Assembly: GCA_933207985.1 (NCBI GenBank)
Contig: OW240916.1
Coordinates: 268,091,748 to 268,155,747 of the forward strand
Length of the DNA stretch: 64,000 nucleotides
From: Pelobates cultripes
Lineage: Eukaryota; Chordata; Amphibia; Anura; Pelobatidae
Reading direction: 5' to 3'
Shown here: one piece after another, positions 35,096 through 48,390 of the stretch
Position numbering within the stretch: the stretch's first letter is position 1
How the letters are laid out: each line of letters begins with the position of its first letter
Position numbers and translations under genes: made by a program
The notes under the pieces: model-generated
What the model saw: the letters and a program-made list of their open reading frames with translations, nothing else
What the model was told of the DNA's origin: nothing
The model's database searches: none

Positions 35096-36099
35096 ATGAA
35101 TGCAAGGAGTCTAAGGGTGCAGAACCCTGGTTTTCTGTAAAACTAATTTGGAACAGTTTGCTATCCCCAGTCCAGCTTCTAGATAGCAAATTAAACTTCT
35201 GTATGATTATTGGAGTCTCAAGTAGAAGGCATACTCAATGTTAACTGGTAATATACAAATAATATATCAACTTAGCTGATACAATTCCTGTGGTTCACAT
35301 TTTTACACTATGGACTGAATTGAAACTGCACTAAGGCAAATGGGTCCCCCATCTATTTTGAAATGGATCTCATTGCTGCACTGAGATTAATTTAAAAGAA
35401 CCTTCAGCCAAATTGCCACTGCATTCTAATTCTAAAGGTAATGGATGCAAATCCACTGACTTGTATTAGGGGCAAGTAAAATCAAATGAATGATCAATGA
35501 CATCAATTGCAATTTGGGAGTTTGCGGACACAGAAATCCAGCTAGTTATAACAGCTAACCAAACTGAAGTTAAATGAAAGTGCAAGTTCTGAAGTAACCA
35601 GATTAGCTGAATGGGTTTTACATAAAAAAATAAAAAATAAATAAAAACTTTTGGTTTCATCAGTCGAATGTGCACAGCCAGTCAGGTACCAAGACGATTA
35701 TGGTGAGACCAAACATGATAAAACTCCCAACATAAATATATATAATTTTTATAAATTGTATTTTTTTTTTTTTAATCAATACATTTTATAATTAGAAAAA
35801 TACCCTGGGGGACTAATTTCTGCACATACACACTTTAATGTAGCATTTTATAAGCACCAAAAGAACTTAAGCTTAATTAAGTGGGTTTAATGTATAGATC
35901 ATGCCAATATAGTCTAACTGTTCAACAAAGTTAAATGGTTTTGTTCATGCAGTCTAACAAAAACAGAAAATACAAGAGCTCTGAGAACAAAAGTTCAGAG
36001 AAACCTCAACAGCGTGCTCTTCCGTTAGTCCCTGCTCAGGTCTCAAAAATGTATTTGCTCACTAACCAAGGTGCAAGCTACTAAGGTTTCTCTAAACTT

Positions 36100-36420
36100 T
36101 AACCTGTTCTCATATTCCCTTACTGCTAATGCAGTCCTAGCCACACCTCTCCTGGCAATAACTCACATGGTCTCCCTACCACTTCCTGATCAAAAAAAAT
36201 GTTTAACTTCTATTGTTGCTTAGTGCTTTTAATTTAGAATGTTTTATCTTCTGCTCTGCTAATTGCCTGCTAAAGCCTGTAGCAGCCTCCTATGTGTGAT
36301 TGAATATGAACACACATCGCTGTTAAAATAAAAAAAAAATTCATGGAAGCTGTATGAATTGAAGCCAGGAGTATGTGGTACATAAAGTGATTTACCTCCT
36401 AAACAACAAATAATTGAACA
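36100..36420 (+). mobile_element. Fragment of a 41612-type MITE
   Basis: Blocks such as CTAGCCACACCTCTCCTGGC and TAGCAGCCTCCTATGTGTGA correspond to parts of 41612-42133 and 21180-21541. Termini are missing. Confidence 0.5.
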
Positions 36421-39411
36421 GTGCCCCAAAACTGCTATAATACTACATTTTGAAAAATTCACTTTTGAAAATATTTATCCTACAACTTCCCACCCCAAGA
36501 TTTTTAAATATATGACTTGAGGCATTTTCACACTCAGGACTAATAAATGCATTTATTTTGCTTTAGCTGTGCTAGATGTGATTTTAATTTTTTACTTTGT
36601 CCATTTAAAAAAAATATATATTTACACTAAATATGTTCTATATTTAAATAAGGTATCGGAAGAATCTGTCCTTTAGAAACCCAATATAATAATATTAATA
36701 TATATGGCTACTTAATGGGAAAGATGGAAATTACCATGGAACAAACATCTGGCAAAAGTGCCACTTTTTGTCTTTTAGTAACTTTTTTTTTTTTTTTACC
36801 AAAGTGTTCATTTGAATGCAGGAACAGTCTGTATTGCTTTTTTTTAAATGATAGTATACTTTTAAGAAAGAAACCACTGACGTACATATTTCCATCATAC
36901 ATTTGGCAGCAATCAGAGGTTCTCAAGTACCAATGTCAGCTTATGAAGCTGAAACGTGGAACAATAACTTGCATTTTGGGATTTTTACAGATCCATTTCA
37001 ACAGTCTTCATCCTTCAAAATGTTTGAGTCTGCTGGTGGGAAAATCTGTTTTTTTTTGCAGGTGTTTGCCTTCAAATATTGTATTATGAAGGAGAACTCA
37101 ATTTTACCCCTCCAAGTTTTTTACCCCTTTATCTTTGCTTATGCCAAAAATATGTTCAGTCTAAATTAACCCTTTTAAGTGCTACATGTCTTAATTCTAA
37201 TATATACACATATGCAATAAAACATGACTTGAACAAGACTGAAAATTGTAATGTCTCCTACAAAAACCTTCTTTTGTTAGGAATTTGGACAGGTCAACGC
37301 AGGTGGGAAACCTTCAAGAAACTATGCAGGAAATATTGACATCTTAATTACAACTTGGTAAATAATGGTCATATAGTATAAACAACAGGTCAGGAATTGA
37401 AGAAAAAATACATTAAATCAATTCTATCATGAAGTTTCTAGAATACCACAAGGTGAGGTTTCAGTAGGGGTTTTCCTTTTTCAAATAAAGAAATGGATTG
37501 CTCGAGGTATCTTTTCCGATTACCAAAAAATAAGAAAATAATTTTTCTCAGTCTAATATTTAATATTTTTATTAGGGTCAACCGTCTTAAAAACATTACT
37601 GAAAGAGACAGACTATAGAATATCTAATACAACAGTAATTCCAAGGCCGTGCAATGGAGGTAAAAAATTTATTTGGCCAACCACATGAATGACTCAGTAT
37701 TTCAACTTTTTACAGGACTTTGCCAAATATGAGTTTTCATGTTACCATAAAAATAAAAATGTAATTGATAGTTTTGTCTGTGACATGGAATATCTGCCCA
37801 AAGTGTGAAAAAGACTATTTGCAGAAAGCACAGGAACCCTTCTTCTGGTAGCCAAAAGCACGCGTAGGTGGAGTAACACCCAATAATCTTATAAGCTGCG
37901 GTTTGTAGGAAAATGTTTGCCAGAGCACCCATTTCTTATTCAGTTGTGTCCAGAAAGCAAGTCATTGCTTACAAATGATAGCCACATGTTTATTATTATT
38001 ACAGTACATTATGGGATCTTGCTCCTTATTGGCTTCCTGTGCCACTGTCCCTGGCACGTGGTGCCACGGTATAACATTAATTGCCAGTTGTTCATTCTCA
38101 CTGCCCTATATTATTCGGCCTTGTTTTTGACTCATCCTTTTGTCATAGAACCCATTGCACACCTCAATGTGCGCCATTAGCTAAGTGTATCAAATTCAGT
38201 AAGTGTGCGCTAGCAACATCTTCCAATGCATAGCAACAGTACTTCTTTGTTGAGGTGAGCAGACTTTGCGAAGAAATTACATGGCTTGGTAACATAAATC
38301 CTAAATCGCACATTAAGTACATGGGGACTATCAACTTTATATTGCATGTTAAACTTGCACCCTATCTAAATGAACCTGGTATACAGAGGGAGAGAGACCA
38401 GGTCCAGTGACATAGCCCATTGGTGGTTTTTTAAATGGCGATGTTGTGATGTCAGATGCAGCACCACTCAATGAAGCATCATAACTCCGCCCATTTACAA
38501 ATGTGCTCTTATGCACTGTAAATGAAATAAATGGTAATATTGGGTTGCAATGCAAAATAGAACAACTGCTGCCATCTACTGACAGTTCTTCTTATGACAG
38601 TTTGTGTATTATGATATTCCAAAGCTACTGAATAATATTTATTGAAACTTATGGCATGAACTTTACAATATCTAATCAGAACAAAAGGAATAAGGCATAC
38701 ATACTGTATATAAATATACAAACACTGAAAGTGTACTTTGGCAATAGTGACAAGTAGGTTAATAACTTTAGCAGGTTGATTAACTGGGCCTCTATGTCAT
38801 TTTAAAGAATTTTTGCAAATTTAACCCACAAATACCTGCAAAAGCATGTATCTCTAGGGAAAATCACGCAGTGTATCTTGTGCTTTATCATTTAGACATT
38901 TGTTCACAAATGTTATTATCCATTTAATTTAATTACTTTTGCATTTTCACAAGTAAAAGGCATTTTAATGTGTCATTTTGTAACTTATGAGCTAATCTAG
39001 TAAATAAATAGGGCTCAGCTACATTTCCAGGGTACAGCAATCACCCACCCTTTGGCATGTTTTTATGAAGTTACAAGGTCATACTACACACCTGCTCACT
39101 TAAATTTTTTAAATGACTACTGATGCTGAGTTTGTGTCACATTTTTGTGTACATTAGTCACTCACAAATTCAAATTAATCCATAAATGCACACCATGAGG
39201 TGTCTCATGGACTCCAAACACTGTACACCAACAGGTATCTTATATGTTGATACCTTGTGACAAATTTATGGTAGCAGCCTAAAAACCGTATCCACATGCA
39301 AAACAATATAGGGTTGAGGTAAAGGTTTGAAGTTCACCGTATGTCTTGTCTCAAGTGAAGGTGATGGGATACCGCTTTTAGAGTGAGTGAATGAATGTAT
39401 TTGTTATATGA

Positions 39412-39542
39412 CAGGGGTAGGCAAGCTTCTGAACTCTCAATGTTCTGGATGGCATCTTCCCTGATGCTTTGTGGCTTTGAAAGCATTATGCGAGATGCAG
39501 TTCACCACATCTGATGTGCCGAAGTTTGGTATAGGGTTTCTG
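39412..39542. mobile_element. Short hAT-like foldback MITE
   Basis: Starts CAGGGGTAGGCAAGCTTCTG and ends GCCGAAGTTTGGTATAGGGT, a decayed inverted match. GATGGCATCTTCCCTGATGC faces GCATTATGCGAGATGC in the middle. The CAGGGGTAGGCAACC start is typical of a common frog hAT MITE. No 8-bp duplication survives. Confidence 0.6.
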
Positions 39543-39984
39543 AACTTCAAACATCAAAATTAAATTTACTCAAATTATTTTGGTAAATATATCTGCTAGA
39601 TTTATTTCACCGAAGAAGAATGACAAATCAACATGCCACACAGGTCATGAACCTTCCAAATCAGATGCCTAGCTGTTACCTGGAAAGACTGGAGTATAGA
39701 AAATGGTATCTGCTTAACCAGAAACAAGGAAGTTAGTCTGAGTTGCCAGAATCTTCACTTTTAGAACCACAGGTAGTGTTTGTCCAAAAAGTCCAAGTTA
39801 TCAGATGAAACATTTCAAAAGACCATGTGTACTCTTTTTGACTTCCTACTGAGTGACTACAAAATTCTGCCAACAACTAATAATTGTACTTAATGTTAAC
39901 CTTCTGTGTTGCAAAGACTTCAATAAAATGTCAAATTGAAAAAATAAATAAATAATAATAAAATAAATAAATTGGCCAACTTGT

Positions 39985-40420
39985 TATGGATGCCTTATAC
40001 ATGGATTTATTGCTGCAGCCCAGGAGCAGTGGGGGTTATTTTTGTATATTTGTACTTCCTTTCGTATTACACAGTCGTGTTACAGAGCTGACACCGATGC
40101 TGCATGTATTCCATATTAAGTGTTAGTAAGTATGTAGGGGTTAAGTCTCATTAGAGATTTACTTTACTTGAAGCAAGGTAAATTGTTAGCATAGGACTCA
40201 TGTAAGAGGTTTGCCTTGCATTGATGTGGCAGGTGAACTAACATCTAATGGCCATTGGAGTGATGCTAAAAACCTTCCGTTATTTAAATATGCATAGGGA
40301 TTTGGGATAGTGTGCAAGTAACTCTTTCCCTGTCGGAATGTGTGTGCAGGACTTATTTTTGTATATTTGTGTTTTACATGGATTCTATCTGTCCTGGGAT
40401 TTCTGCTCATGACATATTGG
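39985..40420. mobile_element. Relative of foldback element 45195-45875
   Basis: Shared phrases with the 45-kb element: CTAATGGCCATTGGAGT, ATGCATAGGGATTTGGGATA, GCAAGTAACT, and GGACTT followed by TTTTTGTATATTTGTGTTTT. It is more diverged and appears as a partial or single-armed copy. Confidence 0.55.
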
Positions 40421-41611
40421 CTTTTCTGTGTCCTGTTGGTTGTTGAAATAGACAGCTGTGGTCAGATTGTACTGAAATATGTTAACATTGCAAGAGGTCT
40501 TGAAAACATTAAGACACATTTGAATGCCTTCAGTTCCCTGAAGTTGGACAATTGATCTTGACCTTGTTCTTTCCATATACTTTCATTCCTGGTTGTAATG
40601 CATCTGTAGTTATTGTAATCCATTGAGAAAGTTGAGATTAAAGGCTTCCATTGGCTGTTTGTTGCCAAAATGCTGATGCACAGAATTAACATTAGCCAGC
40701 CCAGAACCCTTATTCTGGACTGGCTAACGATGCTCTAATGATGGTGACGGAGGTGGAGTTATACCTCCAGCAACAAAGAGTACATAACTGCATATGTTTA
40801 CCATATACCATTTAAAGTATTTATAACTCCTTTATACAGAGCTTTACAATATGTTTATTAATATATTAATAAAGATACAAATATTCCTTTGGAGAATTTA
40901 AAAAAATTTATTTTTAGAAAAACAATGTAAAAAAAAAAGCATTTCAGGAAAACTATTTAAATTATCTATTAATGGCTTTTAAAAAAATTAATCTTGTCTG
41001 AACTGTTGACTTGCCTGCCATTAAAAGACTGCTTTATGAGCCAACACAAATATTAATAGTTAGACTAAACCCAAAATTATAAAAATATCAAAAAGGTCGT
41101 ATTTTATCATTTATGTTTCTGTGAAAATTACAGAATGTAACCAGATCCACATTCCTTTATATACACATCGAACAAAACACAAATACCTTGCGCTTACAAT
41201 TAAAGCGACCCAATGCCTTCTAGGGTAAAAATTTTAAATATGAAAAATAAACATTTATTTAAATTTTTTTCCTGACAAGTTGCTTAATTATTATTATTTT
41301 TATTTTTTTTAAATCAATGTAAGCTTGAAGTAAAGAGGTGACAATGGGCAGAATAACAAAACTTAATGCTTTCGCACTATAAGGTTTATCATGATATTCA
41401 TAACACCTTGTACACAAACCTGTCAACAAAAAAAAAAAAAATCATATTTCTATTGTGTAAGCAGTTTGTCAGTATTTAAGATAGTTATGTATTTTAATTC
41501 ATATTAATGGATACATTTGCTAAAAAACTATTTTCTGCTGCTAAGCTATAATAAATGTACACACCTGACTGATTTTTGTCAATGCCTTAAATTGTTGTAA
41601 AACATTCTAGA

Positions 41612-42133
41612 TTAAAGGGACACTCTAAGCACCAAAACTATTTTAGCTTATTGAAGCAGTTTTGGGGGATAGATCATCCCCAAGCACTCTCACTGCTCCA
41701 TTCTCTGCCACTGAGGAGTTAAAACACTTTATTTATCCACAACTCCCCGTCTGTGACTTACATGCCCTCCCTAACACTAACTGTAAAGAGATATTACATT
41801 TTTAATCTTCCTTCATTGGAAAGTGTATTTGATTTGGAATTGATTTTCTCCTGCTCTGTTACAGCCTGCAAGATAATCATGTGTGGAATTAAAGTTTAAT
41901 TAACAGAGGAGGAGATAAGATCATCTAAAGTAAACACACTGTGCTAAAGGATCTGATTGAAAATTAATTATTTTGTTTCATGTAGGCGGTGTGAATAACA
42001 GGCAGGAGGTGTGGCAAGGGCTGCATAAAGAGAAACACAATTGATTAATCTTCTAAAGTGCAGATAATTGAGCAGTAAGACTGCAGGGGCATGATCTTTA
42101 TAAATTATTTTGGTGTCTATGGTATCCCTCTAA
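41612..42133 (+). mobile_element. T2-like MITE, ~520 bp
   Basis: Left TTAAAGGGACACTCTAAGCA with TTAA at 41612-41615; right TTTTGGTGTCTATGGTATCC then CTCTAA, the TTAA decayed to CTAA. The left end repeats as a palindrome (ACTATTTTAGCTTATTGAAG). It is the most complete copy of the family that also hosts the nested insertions near 21.2-22.4 kb. Confidence 0.72.
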
Positions 42134-42202
42134 AACAATGTAGGAGTGTGGAGATACAGAATGATTGAAAATAAAAAACATCAATAACCACATATCTCAA
42201 TG

Positions 42203-43996
42203 CAGGGGCGTACCTAGAGCATTTGGCACCCGGGGCGGATCCTGTGTTGGCACCCCCTTGCCCCCCCCCCACCCACCCCCAAATAAAAAAACCTGTAAAA
42301 AATTTTAAATGTTTTCTTTTTTTAGAACAATCTTTAAACTTTGCAAAACCGCTGTCAACCCCTCCTACAAAACCCTTGTCCTGCCCCGCTCCTCCTACAA
42401 AACCCCTGTCCTGCCCCCTTCTACAAATCCTGTACTACCCCATCTACAAAACCCCCACAACCCCCTTCCACAAATCCCCTGCTTATCACTCCTTATAAAG
42501 ACTCCTGTCCCAATACAAAACCCCTGCCCCCTTCTACAAAATCCCTGCAGCCCCACACACACATTTACAGGCAGACAGTCACACACTCAATTACAGACAG
42601 ACAGTCACACACCCAGTTACAGGCATACAGTCACACATAGTTACAGGCAGACAGTCACACGCACATAGTCACAGACAGTCATGCACACAGTTACAGGTAG
42701 ACAGTCACATATACATTGACACACACACGACAGCAGCAGACAGTCACATATATATAGACACACACACACGACAGCAGCAGACAGTCACATGCACACAGTC
42801 ACAGACAGTCACACACGGTTACAGGCAACATCAAACAGTCACAGGCAGACAGTCACACATACATAGTAACATGCAGTCACACACACAGTTATAGGCAGAC
42901 AGTTACACACACAATCAGTTACAGGTAGTCACACACAGTCATAGCCAGAGAGTCATGCACACAGTTACAGACAGACAGTCACATATACAGTCACTCACAC
43001 ACACAGTCACAGGCAGAGAGTTACACACACACATACAGGCAGACACACACAAACAGTTACAGGCACAGTCACATGCAGACAGTCACACATACAGTCACAG
43101 ACAGTCATGCACACAGTTACAGGCAGACAGTCACATATACATTGACACACACACACGACAGCAGCAGACAGTCACATGCACACAGTCACAGACAGATTTT
43201 CACACACAGTTATAGACAACATCAAACAGTCACAGGCAGACAGTCAGGCAGACAGTCAGTTACAGGTAGTCACACACAGTCATAGCCAGACAGTTACACA
43301 CACAGTTACAGGCAGACAGTCTCACACACACACACACAAAGTTACAGGCAGACAGTTACAGACAGACAGTCTCACATACACACTCACACACACAGTTACA
43401 GGCAGACAGTTACACACACACATATACACACAAAGTTACACAGACAGTTACACACAGACAGTCTCACACACACACAGTTACAGGACAGTTACACACAGAC
43501 AGTCTCACACACACACATACACACACACAGTTACAGGAAGACAGTTACACACACACATACACACACGAAGTTACAGGCAGACAGTTACACACACAGACAG
43601 CAGTTACAGCCACACACACACAGTTACACAGACACACAGACACACACTCTTACTTACAGACAGTGGGCTGGAGGAGGACTGGATTTCCTGAAGTCCTTCT
43701 CTGAAGCCTGTGGAGAAGCAGACATTCCATCTTGCTGCACCTCCTAACAACAGCGGGTAAGGGCTATATTAAGCCCCGCCCCTGATTTTGCTTACCTCCG
43801 CCCCCACTTTACCTCCATGCGGCCTTTGCTTGTGTGAGTTGTTCTGGCCGCACAGCACCCTAACTACCATGGGGCACTGTGCGGCCACAGCTCACACAGC
43901 CCCCTCCAGCTCCCAGACAGGGTTATGGCACCCCCCACCCTGGTGGCACCCGGGGCGGACCGCTCCCTCCGCCCCCCCCCCCTTAGTACGCCACTG
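42203..43996. mobile_element. hAT-like element, 1.8 kb, filled with microsatellite
   Basis: Left end CAGGGGCGTACCTAG and right end CTTAGTACGCCACTG are inverted matches. A perfect 8-bp duplication TCTCAATG flanks it (42195-42202 and 43997-44004), which identifies a hAT-type insertion. Inside each end the phrase GGCACCCGGGGCGGA occurs in the same orientation (42225 and 43944). Near the right end GTGTGAGTTGTTCTGGCCGC faces GCGGCCACAGCTCACAC (43834-43898). About 1.1 kb of CA/CAGA array occupies the centre. No transposase. Confidence 0.9.
42553..43650. repeat. Compound CA / ACAGTTACAGGCAGACAGTC array
   Basis: Over 1 kb of irregular repeats made from ACACACAC, ACAGTTACAGGCAG and ACAGTCACA words, with some longer duplicated blocks (for example CATATACATTGACACACACA at about 42706 and 43132). 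Frames reading THSYRQTVTHT-like peptides on the plus strand are by-products. It lies entirely inside the hAT-like element. Confidence 0.9.
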
Positions 43997-44221
43997 TCTC
44001 AATGAAAAGTCAATAAGGAATGGCACATACGTGTCATGATTTTACAGCATCCTCAGAACATATGCATGTATGTAAAAGGAGATTTCGTCTATAGCAAAGG
44101 AAAGGTTGTGTTTCTTTTTCTTAACGATAAGAACAATAGGAATTCTCTGCTTGGAGAGGTGGTTTTATCAGAGTCTATAAAGATGTAAAATAAAGATTAT
44201 TATTATTATTTTTTTTAAATG

Positions 44222-44424
44222 TAGGGTAACAACTAATTGATCCATAGAGAAATCCGACCTCCATTTTGGGGTCAAGAAGATTTTTTTCCTAGTTTGATGC
44301 AAAATTGTAAAGTGCTTCAAATTGGTCTTTTTGCCTTATTTTGGCTCAACAGCAAAAACAGATGTAAGAAAGGTTGAACTTAATGGATGCAAGACTCTTT
44401 TCAGCATATGTAACTATGTAACAT
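44222..44424 (+). mobile_element. CR1-type LINE 3' end
   Basis: TGATCCATAGAGAAATCCGA, CCATTTTGGGGTCAAGAAGA, GGTTGAACTTAATGGATGCA and a terminal TATGTAACTATGTAAC double repeat form a 3' end common in frog genomes. The short terminal repeat is typical of CR1-group LINEs. No coding part remains. Confidence 0.6.
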
Positions 44425-45194
44425 AAAAATTGTACAGATCGGCAAAGGAAAACCTCTGACTATAATTTCCAGGTAATCTCCCAAATTCTTTACAACCTAC
44501 TGACTCAAGGCAAACAAATCAACCAAATAAAGCAATTTGCTGAGGCTGACCAGAAACCCATGCCAAAAGTTCTTGTGTGGATAATAAAATGAAGGCATTA
44601 ATCAAAAGATAAACCGTTGAGGTTTCTCAGAGCTCAGTATGTTATATGTGGCTCAGAGGAGTTTCCAAAAAAACTTCTTGAGTTTTCTTAGCACTCGGAT
44701 TTCTGTGCCTGGTTGAAAAATTACTGCATGCCCTTGTAGTGGTAAACACAGCAATATCTCAAGACTCCGATGGAATTTAACTTATTGTAAAGTTTTGCTT
44801 TTTGGTAAATTACTCATCTGTGCCATTTGAAAGGAAGAACAGTACGGTAAGCTTTTGGTTCAAATAAAGAGGAATGAGGATAATGAGACATATAAGTAGA
44901 TACTGTATTTATTCGCACAAAACTGGATTCTATTACCTGAATTTATTTCTAATTATTGCGAGTTATATATGGTTTGATCTAAATGATTAAACTGTTGCCC
45001 AAATAACCTGACCATCGTGCTGCTCCAATTTTCCTCACTTCCCATTCGTGAAGGCGAACAATCTGAAGCGGTCTAATAGAAATATGTATGCCTCACGCTC
45101 ACAGTGCCCCTCTACCTATATCGATATGACGCCTAACGTAATTTAATGTTTTGGCAGTGCCACGTCATCACTGCGACCCGGTCAGAATCCACCT

Positions 45195-45875
45195 AAAAAA
45201 ACAAAAGAAAAAGTTACCTGTGCTCTCTCCTTAATCCCTATGTATATTTAAACAAATGGAGGTCATTTAGTTACTCCAATGGCCATTGGAAGGAATGCCT
45301 GCCTGCCAACGTCAAGGCAGATGCCCCTAGGCGGGTCCTACACTGACCTTTCACCTTGCTTCCTTGAGCTTCTGGCAAAGACATCTCTAATGAGACAGAG
45401 ATGGGTATCTTTTATATACACCCCTATATACTTATTAACCCTTAATAGGGAATACACGGGATGGGCGGCAGCATTGCGGCTGATGTGTACTGTGGTCGTT
45501 GCTGCCGCCCAAGAGTGAGAGGAGTGAGCGTAGGACTTCTCTTTTTGTATTTGTATTCACTTTTTGTATCACACAGCTTTGTTATTTGTGTCTGTCTCTG
45601 TCTCATTAGAGATGTATTTGCCAGAAGCTCATGGAAGCAAGGTGAAAGGTCAGTGTAGGACCCGCCTAGGGGAGTCTGCCTTGACGTTAGCAGGTGGGGA
45701 TTCCTTCCAATGGCCATTAGAGTAACTAAAATAAATATACATAGGGATTCAGGAGAGAAAGCGCAGGTAACTTTTTCTTTTGTTTTTACTGTACGTATTG
45801 CGGCTGATGTGTACTGTGGTCATTGCTGCTGCCCAGGAGTGATGGGAGTGAGCGCAGGACTTGTCTTTTCGTATT
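45195..45875. mobile_element. Foldback element with both inverted and direct repeats
   Basis: Arms 45198-45402 and 45594-45787 are inverted copies, roughly 90% identical by eye (for example CTTGACGTTAGCAGG/CCAACGTCAAGG and GGTCAGTGTAGGACCCGCCT/AGGCGGGTCCTACACTGACC). A ~79-bp direct repeat starts ATTGCGGCTGATGTGTACTG at 45473 and again at 45796. The frames on either strand that share MAIGRN peptides arise from the inverted arms and are not genes. Family unknown. Confidence 0.82.
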
Positions 45876-45889
45876 AGAATCCACCTTAG

Positions 45890-46145
45890 TGTTTAAATAA
45901 AGTTTTAGCCTCATTGTCATTGCCCAGTTGAGGTTTCTTCTTGCTTCCTCGTATAGTGTGTTATATGTCTCCTGATTTTCTGGTTATTCAATTTTGGCTT
46001 ATTTATGGACTCTTCTAACCTCTTTAATCCTGACCTGGCTAGTTATAAAGTATTTCCGGTATCCTAATCTTGGCTAGTTTACATTTATGCTTTCTCTCTT
46101 TTCTACGTTAAACCCAGCCACTCTAAGTTGGATAGTGTAGCCATG
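45890..46145 (+). mobile_element. Possible LTR relic
   Basis: Phrases such as CAATTTTGGCTTATTTATGG and CTGACCTGGCTAGTTAT recall the LTR-like DNA beside the gag fragment (6541-6790, minus strand). No termini or duplications seen. Confidence 0.25.
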
Positions 46146-47112
46146 ACACAAACACATGCTCTGTAGCACATCCTCACTTACCAACCAATTCATTTTACAA
46201 CAGAGTCGTAAGAACGGAAGTCGGTCGGTATTGTATATTGTGAGGGGGGAAGGGGAGGGGGCAGTGTCTCTATAAATGCTGTGCTTTTTGCATTTATTTC
46301 ACTGCTTGTGTACCCCAACCTTCTTGCCACCTATCCCATGTTTACTCTCCAGACATTTTGTAAAAAAGTGCTCAGACTATGTGATTGTGATTATGTTGCC
46401 AAGAAAGTGGAAATGCTCAAAATATTGTCAGTCCTACAGTATCTACAATTTTTGCATGTAATGTGTCTTACAGAAACCAGCTTCCTATCTCAAGAGAAAT
46501 ATCAGGGTTCAAGCAAAGCAGCTGCTTCATTTATGTATCTAGTTACAGCCTGTGGAGTGTCACCGGAGTCGTATATTAAATAAAATACAGCTGGAAAATA
46601 CCCCCCCTTATTTCACCACTCTGTATTTCTGCTGGTTTATATCACTGACTCCTGGATTTGGACTTAAGTATAAGTCATAATACAGGCATACAGGTTTTTT
46701 TTTTTTTGCCATTTACTGAAGTGATCCTTTATAATTTACAGTAATAATTCTTATATGTGCGTATTTAGGAGTAAAAATGGTTTACAGGAAACAAACTAGA
46801 AAGTGCTCACGTGAGCCCTCAGATCAATCTGTCTCGTGAATGCAGATATATTTGTTTTTCGAGTATAACGAACTAGCGTCTCCACGCATTTATTAACAAA
46901 ACACAACCCAAGGGGTTACCTGCAGATCATCTCATTCTAACTCAAACGTACGCTTAAATAACAGAGGTTTTTAGTACCATTTATTTGGCCTTTAGATGGT
47001 AAGCTCATCTGCCAATGTTAAGGCAAACCTCTTAAAACCTTGCTGCTTTCAGTTAAAAGGTAAAATCTATGGGTCAGATGTGGGTATTCTTAACCACTCC
47101 ACCATTGTGTAG

Positions 47113-47187
47113 GGCAGAAGTAGGCAGCCACGCATCAGGGGAGAAGTGGTCCACAACATCTGGAGTGATTGGAGGTTTCGTCACCCT
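47113..47187. mobile_element. Short hAT-like MITE remnant
   Basis: GGGCAGAAGTAGGCAGCC on the left and GGAGGTTTCGTCACCCTG on the right are decayed inverted ends. GTGGTCCACAACATCTGGAG between them is a phrase of the CAGGGGTAGGCAACC MITE also seen at 39412. Confidence 0.45.
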
Positions 47188-48390
47188 GGTCTAAGGGGAG
47201 CAACCTCAAAAAGGGAGCCCATCTGCACACATACAACAGAATGCATCTATTTTCTCTCTGAGCAGTCTTTCTGTTATTACACACAAGGTGCAGTCAAACA
47301 TAACCCCACCATGCCCCAATTCTGTATATCTAAGGTAAACAAAACAAATACATACAAAATATTTTGTTGTGTTTTTTTTTCCCATTAGCATTTTTTTCAA
47401 TTTAGTATTACTTTGTTAAAACACAGGACTATCAATGTGCTAGAGATTCTAGAGGGAAAGGTGAAACAGAAACATTTAAGATGTGTACAAAGGCAAGAGA
47501 AGCAATGAAAAAAAGAAAAAAAAATACATTTAACTTTCTTCTTCTCCGCAATATAAATAACAAACAATAAAACCGTGTACCAAGGAGTGCATTACACGTT
47601 CTGTAGTCTTCCAATAAACCAATTATGTGGTTAAACCTTGCAAGCACATGAAGGTACATGCAGTTTTGGAGAATCTATTGTCAATGGAGACAAAAGAAAC
47701 CTTACAAAGCCATCTAGTGATTGAAGAATCCAACATCTTTAGATACAAATGCACTTTAAATCCTTTTGATGACGATCACAAAAGCATGTCTAATGTAATA
47801 AAAGTCCACAGGAATAGTCCTGTACAATCTAAATAAGCTTGCAACTATCCATTACACGAGACAGGACGGGGTCATTACACTAATGCTCAACGTGACAGGC
47901 TAAAAGGTTAAACATTGCACAGTTTTCAAAAAACGCTTTAAAAAGGGTTAAAGAATCCCAGTAATTTAAGCGCATAGAGTAGTGCAAGGAATTACGTTAA
48001 TTTCAAAAATGTGATAAAACCATAAGAATTCTGTCATGAAGATTTTTTTATTTTTCTGAATTTATAGCACACTGCATGTGAAAAACAGGTATTTAGTCTG
48101 ACCGATAGTAAGGAAGGCACTATACAAGGTATATGATCAAATACGTGAAGCTTATAAACATACAACAATAACTTTTTATTAGAGAGGTTTCTTCAATTAC
48201 AGTGTTTTAATACTCCTATGAGCAACTTCTGGTTTACACATATAAAATAACGCTGCATATAAAATGAACAGATTTACTTTAAATATGCCGGGGTCGCAGA
48301 GGGGGGCCTGGAAACATTTGGCAAGCAAAAATAAACTGATTTATTTTTGCATACAAAACTTGCAGATTTGTGTTTGATGGTTCCTCTCAG

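Noticed and set aside
34828..35244. 138-codon plus-strand frame
   Set aside because: Crosses a poly-T tract and a T2-like MITE end; no motif seen.
36715..37089. 124-codon plus-strand frame with FFFFLPK-like runs
   Set aside because: Spans poly-T intron sequence; hydrophobic look is due to the T run.
42223..43691. Plus-strand frames rich in THSYRQ-like peptides
   Set aside because: They translate the CA/CAGA array inside a hAT-like element; composition, not coding, keeps them open.
45279..45717. Two frames on opposite strands with the same MAIGRN start and similar peptides, as if a duplicated small gene
   Set aside because: They come from the inverted arms of the foldback element and have no known domain.
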